Source: Pseudomonas sp. CFBP 13711 (GTDB taxonomy: Bacteria; Pseudomonadota; Gammaproteobacteria; Pseudomonadales; Pseudomonadaceae). From it: a stretch of DNA of 64,000 nt. How positions within the stretch are numbered: the stretch's first letter is position 1; each line of letters opens with the position of its first letter. The stretch is taken from positions 124,001 through 188,000 of the forward strand of contig NZ_JACYVI010000008.1 in the NCBI RefSeq assembly GCF_014842265.1, read 5' to 3'. The notes below the pieces were generated by a model. That model made no database searches and had not been told where the DNA came from. It saw only the letters and a program-made list of their open reading frames with translations. The position numbers and the translations under genes were made by a program. Below are positions 62,100-64,000 of this stretch, in pieces.

Positions 62100-63086
62100 T
62101 TAATCAGGCCGATATAAGACAATACCGATGTCGTCATCTTCCTCTTCCTCGTCGTAAACATAAGGGTCCTGGTGAAGGGCGAAATCGCTTTTCAGATGTA
62201 GATCCAAAATATATTCTAGAGTGCACTGTTCTAGAAAACGATCGAATGCTTTGCTGTGGGCATTCCGGATGGAGTTGTAGTCGCAGGACTCAAATCCTGT
62301 GCTGAACCACCTGAGTATAATCTGTATATAGAGAGCCGATACTCGACACGCATGCCTGAGCATAAGCACTAGTTCTTCGCTGTCCTCATAACCCCCGTAG
62401 TCCTGAGGGGGGCCAAGGGGAAAGGTGCCATGCGCGACATGGTTTCGAAGGTTGCGCACGAGTTGGAGTGCGTAAGTCGGGAGATTTTCCGCACCTGCAT
62501 CGATTCCGCTTACAGTGCCGCTGTGCTCCGCTTTGTATTGATTGAAGAGCTTGATAAAGTTTTCGCAATGGTGCTCGAAGTTCCGAGGGACCGCTGCGGC
62601 GCCGATTCTTCCAACCAGATCATCCAGCAGCACCACCGCCCGCAAGCTGCTTGTTTTCTTGAGCCGGCCTTTGGCTATACCCTTAAGGGCTGCCATTGGG
62701 CTATAGAGGTAGTCAATGAAGCGATAAGCCTCTTCCAGTGCATTGCAAACAAAGATAAAGCGCGTGAGTGCTGTAGCGTGCTTCGTATAGTGCTTCGAAT
62801 GGTCGTCGATGTTATCTGCCCAAGTTCCACAGTAAATGGCGGCATCGGGAGATTCAAACTTCCATGTATTGACTTCAACGTTTTCTAGTTGTGCGGCTAG
62901 CTGGAGCCAATCTCCGATCGTCGTTGTCTGAATCATCGCTGTGCCGTGTTCACTTGTGTAAGTGGACCTATTCCCTAGGTAGTTGGCCGCGAGTCCTAGT
63001 TCAATTAGCTGCTCGGATAGTGCTCGAACCTCGGAGCAGATTGAGCAGGGCTGCGGAGCATTGAGGGTAGGATCATCTGCGCTCAT
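62100..63086 (-). CDS. HEPN-motif hypothetical protein, 328 aa
   Basis: A mostly helical cytosolic protein. RNHVAH (residues 214-219, within LVRNLRNHVAHGTF) fits the R-polar-x3-H motif of HEPN RNases common in abortive-infection and toxin systems. The N-terminus has a CSIC pair that might bind metal. The C-terminus is strongly acidic (DEEEEDDDIG). ATG 63086 has GGAG 9 bases upstream; a TTG at 63101 is a less likely start. It follows the PAPS-reductase-like gene by 18 bases on the same strand. No named family; nuclease function is inferred from the motif. Confidence 0.65.
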   Translation of the reverse strand: MSADDPTLNAPQPCSICSEVRALSEQLIELGLAANYLGNRSTYTSEHGTAMIQTTTIGDWLQLAAQLENVEVNTWKFESPDAAIYCGTWADNIDDHSKHYTKHATALTRFIFVCNALEEAYRFIDYLYSPMAALKGIAKGRLKKTSSLRAVVLLDDLVGRIGAAAVPRNFEHHCENFIKLFNQYKAEHSGTVSGIDAGAENLPTYALQLVRNLRNHVAHGTFPLGPPQDYGGYEDSEELVLMLRHACRVSALYIQIILRWFSTGFESCDYNSIRNAHSKAFDRFLEQCTLEYILDLHLKSDFALHQDPYVYDEEEEDDDIGIVLYRPD

Positions 63087-63104
63087 ATCGCTGTTCTCCA
63101 AGCA

Positions 63105-63947
63105 TTACTTGTGGCAGATGAGACACGAGCTATTACCTTCGTCCGCCCCGTAAACGTCATCGATATCTTCAGGGCAGGCTTTCACTGGGCGTAGTGGGTT
63201 TACGGGGAGATTTTTGCGAAGGCGCGCGCGGCGGACTTCATATTCAGCTTTTATCTCGATAATCCGAGCGGGCTTCTCTAGATCCCAAAGTGACTCCCCC
63301 TTAGACCAGGTAAACGGAGAACCATGCTCCAATGCATCTTTTTCTAGTTCCTTTGCCTTTTCGTAATCCTCGGGGTGGCGCTCTTTGAGGCGAACCCATT
63401 CGATCTTCTGTTGGAAGAAGCAAAATGTGCACCCACTGCGAGAGCGCCATTCGTAGTACTTTGGATAACCCAATCCAGAGGACTCGAGAATATCGACGAC
63501 ACTAGCTTTATCAACGCCGGCCTCACGAAAGGGAAATTTCACAAGCATGTTTTCGGCTTTTGCTGAGTAACCCTCGCGGTACTCTTCATCAGCCCGAATC
63601 GCTACATAGGAGAAAACTTTATCTCCTGCGACCAGCCATGGTTTGACCCACTGTTCGAACGGTGCCAGTTTGAGTTGACGCGTACACCAGCGAGTCTGTG
63701 CGCTGGGAAGAAAATGATTGTATTCTCGCAGCCAAAAGCGGAAGTCCCGACGAGGATTGAGTCGCTCAATGGGCTTGCCTAGATAGCCTTCGAGTCGTCC
63801 CAGGAACTCATAGACCTCGGGAAGCTCCTCGCCTGTATCCGTAAAAAAGTAGTCGATATTCAGCTCGGGATGGTGGTCACGCATCCACACTGCCAAAGCA
63901 GCGCTATCTTTTCCTCCAGATAAGCCCAGTACGTGTCGCTCAGCCAT
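63105..63947 (-). CDS. Phosphoadenosine phosphosulfate reductase family protein (PP-loop)
   Basis: A 280-residue protein. The ATP-pyrophosphatase PP-loop LGLSGGKDSAALAVW is at the N-terminus. Cysteines suitable for an Fe-S cluster are in TRWCTRQLK, RSGCTFCFFQ and the final SSCLICHK. DndC and SspD, which activate sulfur for DNA phosphorothioation, belong to this superfamily, but they are longer than this protein as I recall. Chromosomal CysH lacks this C-terminal cysteine pair and context. Its start overlaps the end of an upstream gene, so it is part of a leftward operon entering from the right. Confidence 0.85.
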   Translation of the reverse strand: MAERHVLGLSGGKDSAALAVWMRDHHPELNIDYFFTDTGEELPEVYEFLGRLEGYLGKPIERLNPRRDFRFWLREYNHFLPSAQTRWCTRQLKLAPFEQWVKPWLVAGDKVFSYVAIRADEEYREGYSAKAENMLVKFPFREAGVDKASVVDILESSGLGYPKYYEWRSRSGCTFCFFQQKIEWVRLKERHPEDYEKAKELEKDALEHGSPFTWSKGESLWDLEKPARIIEIKAEYEVRRARLRKNLPVNPLRPVKACPEDIDDVYGADEGNSSCLICHK

Positions 63948-64000
63948 CCATCTGTTCCTTTTCGATAACCAGATTCATTCCGACTTTGGCCAAGATGGCA
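63940..64000 (-). CDS. 3' end of an upstream gene, product unknown
   Basis: The minus strand is open from the window edge and ends AILAKVGMNLVIEKEQMDG. Its stop TGA (63942-63940) overlaps the PAPS-reductase-family start by 8 bases (ATGGCTGA). The tight overlap marks a translationally coupled operon partner. Nineteen residues are too few to assign a family. Confidence 0.6.
   Translation of the reverse strand, partial: AILAKVGMNLVIEKEQMDG

Noticed and set aside
62039..62305. 88-codon frame downstream of IS66 as an independent gene
   Set aside because: Only its first ~20 codons look like protein; the rest is antisense to the HEPN-motif gene.
1..64000. CRISPR array
   Set aside because: No series of short repeats with unique spacers was seen; the only regular repeat is the REPIN array.
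40430..64000. BREX, DISARM, Zorya or classical type I restriction system
   Set aside because: No PglZ, PglX/BrxX methylase, BrxL, MotAB-like or HsdRMS proteins are present in the window.
1..64000. rRNA operon
   Set aside because: No 16S, 23S or 5S-like sequence was noticed; the tRNA cluster near 2.5 kb is not part of one.

Overview
The window reads as chromosome of a Pseudomonas species. The blocks pilD-pilC-pilB / pilA-tfpO-tRNA-Thr, nadC, ampD-ampE, coaE-yacG and ndh with a DUF1780 and a MOSC gene are typical of that genus. Base composition, REPIN-like repeats with the GTGGGAGCGAGCTTGCTC-type core and an ANR-type anaerobic box agree. I cannot fix the species; the fluorescens/syringae side of the genus is my best guess.

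Region by region. 1-2900: 3' part of clpB, then a tRNA cluster (Asn, Pro, Lys, a second identical Pro) behind a strong sigma70-like promoter. 3000-9500: housekeeping and signalling genes (a PstS-type phosphate-binding protein, a GAF-PAS-GGDEF diguanylate cyclase, NADH dehydrogenase II, a frameshifted DUF3094-like small gene, MOSC and DUF1780 genes). 8581-13831: a catabolic cluster of an AraC regulator, an MFS importer, an FAH-fold enzyme, an SDR and a D-2-hydroxyacid dehydrogenase, probably for a sugar acid or other small organic acid. 13860-14340: a tandem REPIN array. 14349-16046: a divergent LysR / isochorismatase-like pair. 16147-24467: type IV pilus assembly genes and the variable pilin cassette, with a sigma54 promoter before pilA, a TfpO-like glycosyltransferase whose stop codon lies inside tRNA-Thr, and a Wzx-like flippase. 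24544-33885: a 39-residue ORF, nadC, a DUF1631 gene, ampDE, and an antiporter/basic amino acid decarboxylase operon behind a perfect ANR box. 33928-39972: small proteins, a SotB-like exporter, a LysR regulator and an MFS pseudogene broken by an 8-bp tandem duplication.

From about 40 kb to the right edge lies an accessory island with visibly lower GC and different coding style. It opens with remnants resembling tRNA 3' ends plus a terminator, then a predicted ribbon-helix-helix/coiled-coil protein, an AT-rich divergent control region, a winged-helix protein, an AlpA-type activator and an HUH-motif Gp2/YagK-type replication protein. This is the core of a phage-satellite-like or integrative element, but no integrase is visible. 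Its cargo looks defensive: a UvrD-like helicase followed by a DUF262-HNH (GmrSD/SspE-like) nuclease; then an overlapping operon of a P-loop ATPase (691 aa), an unrecognised protein (517 aa) and a 1803-aa protein ending in an FtsK/HerA-type motor. A fourth gene, starting 15 bases later, encodes a DUF262 protein and has been split by an IS66 element with an exact 8-bp target duplication. Convergent to this operon are a HEPN-motif protein and a PAPS-reductase-family protein.

The three-gene ATPase/unknown/giant-motor order resembles the DptFGH (DndFGH) and SspFGH restriction modules that accompany DNA phosphorothioation. The nearby sulfur-chemistry enzyme and DUF262 genes fit that theme. All three proteins are, however, larger than I remember for the Dpt families and no dndBCDE or sspBCD set is visible. 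I regard this operon, with its inactivated DUF262 partner, as the best candidate for an undescribed or variant defence system in the window.
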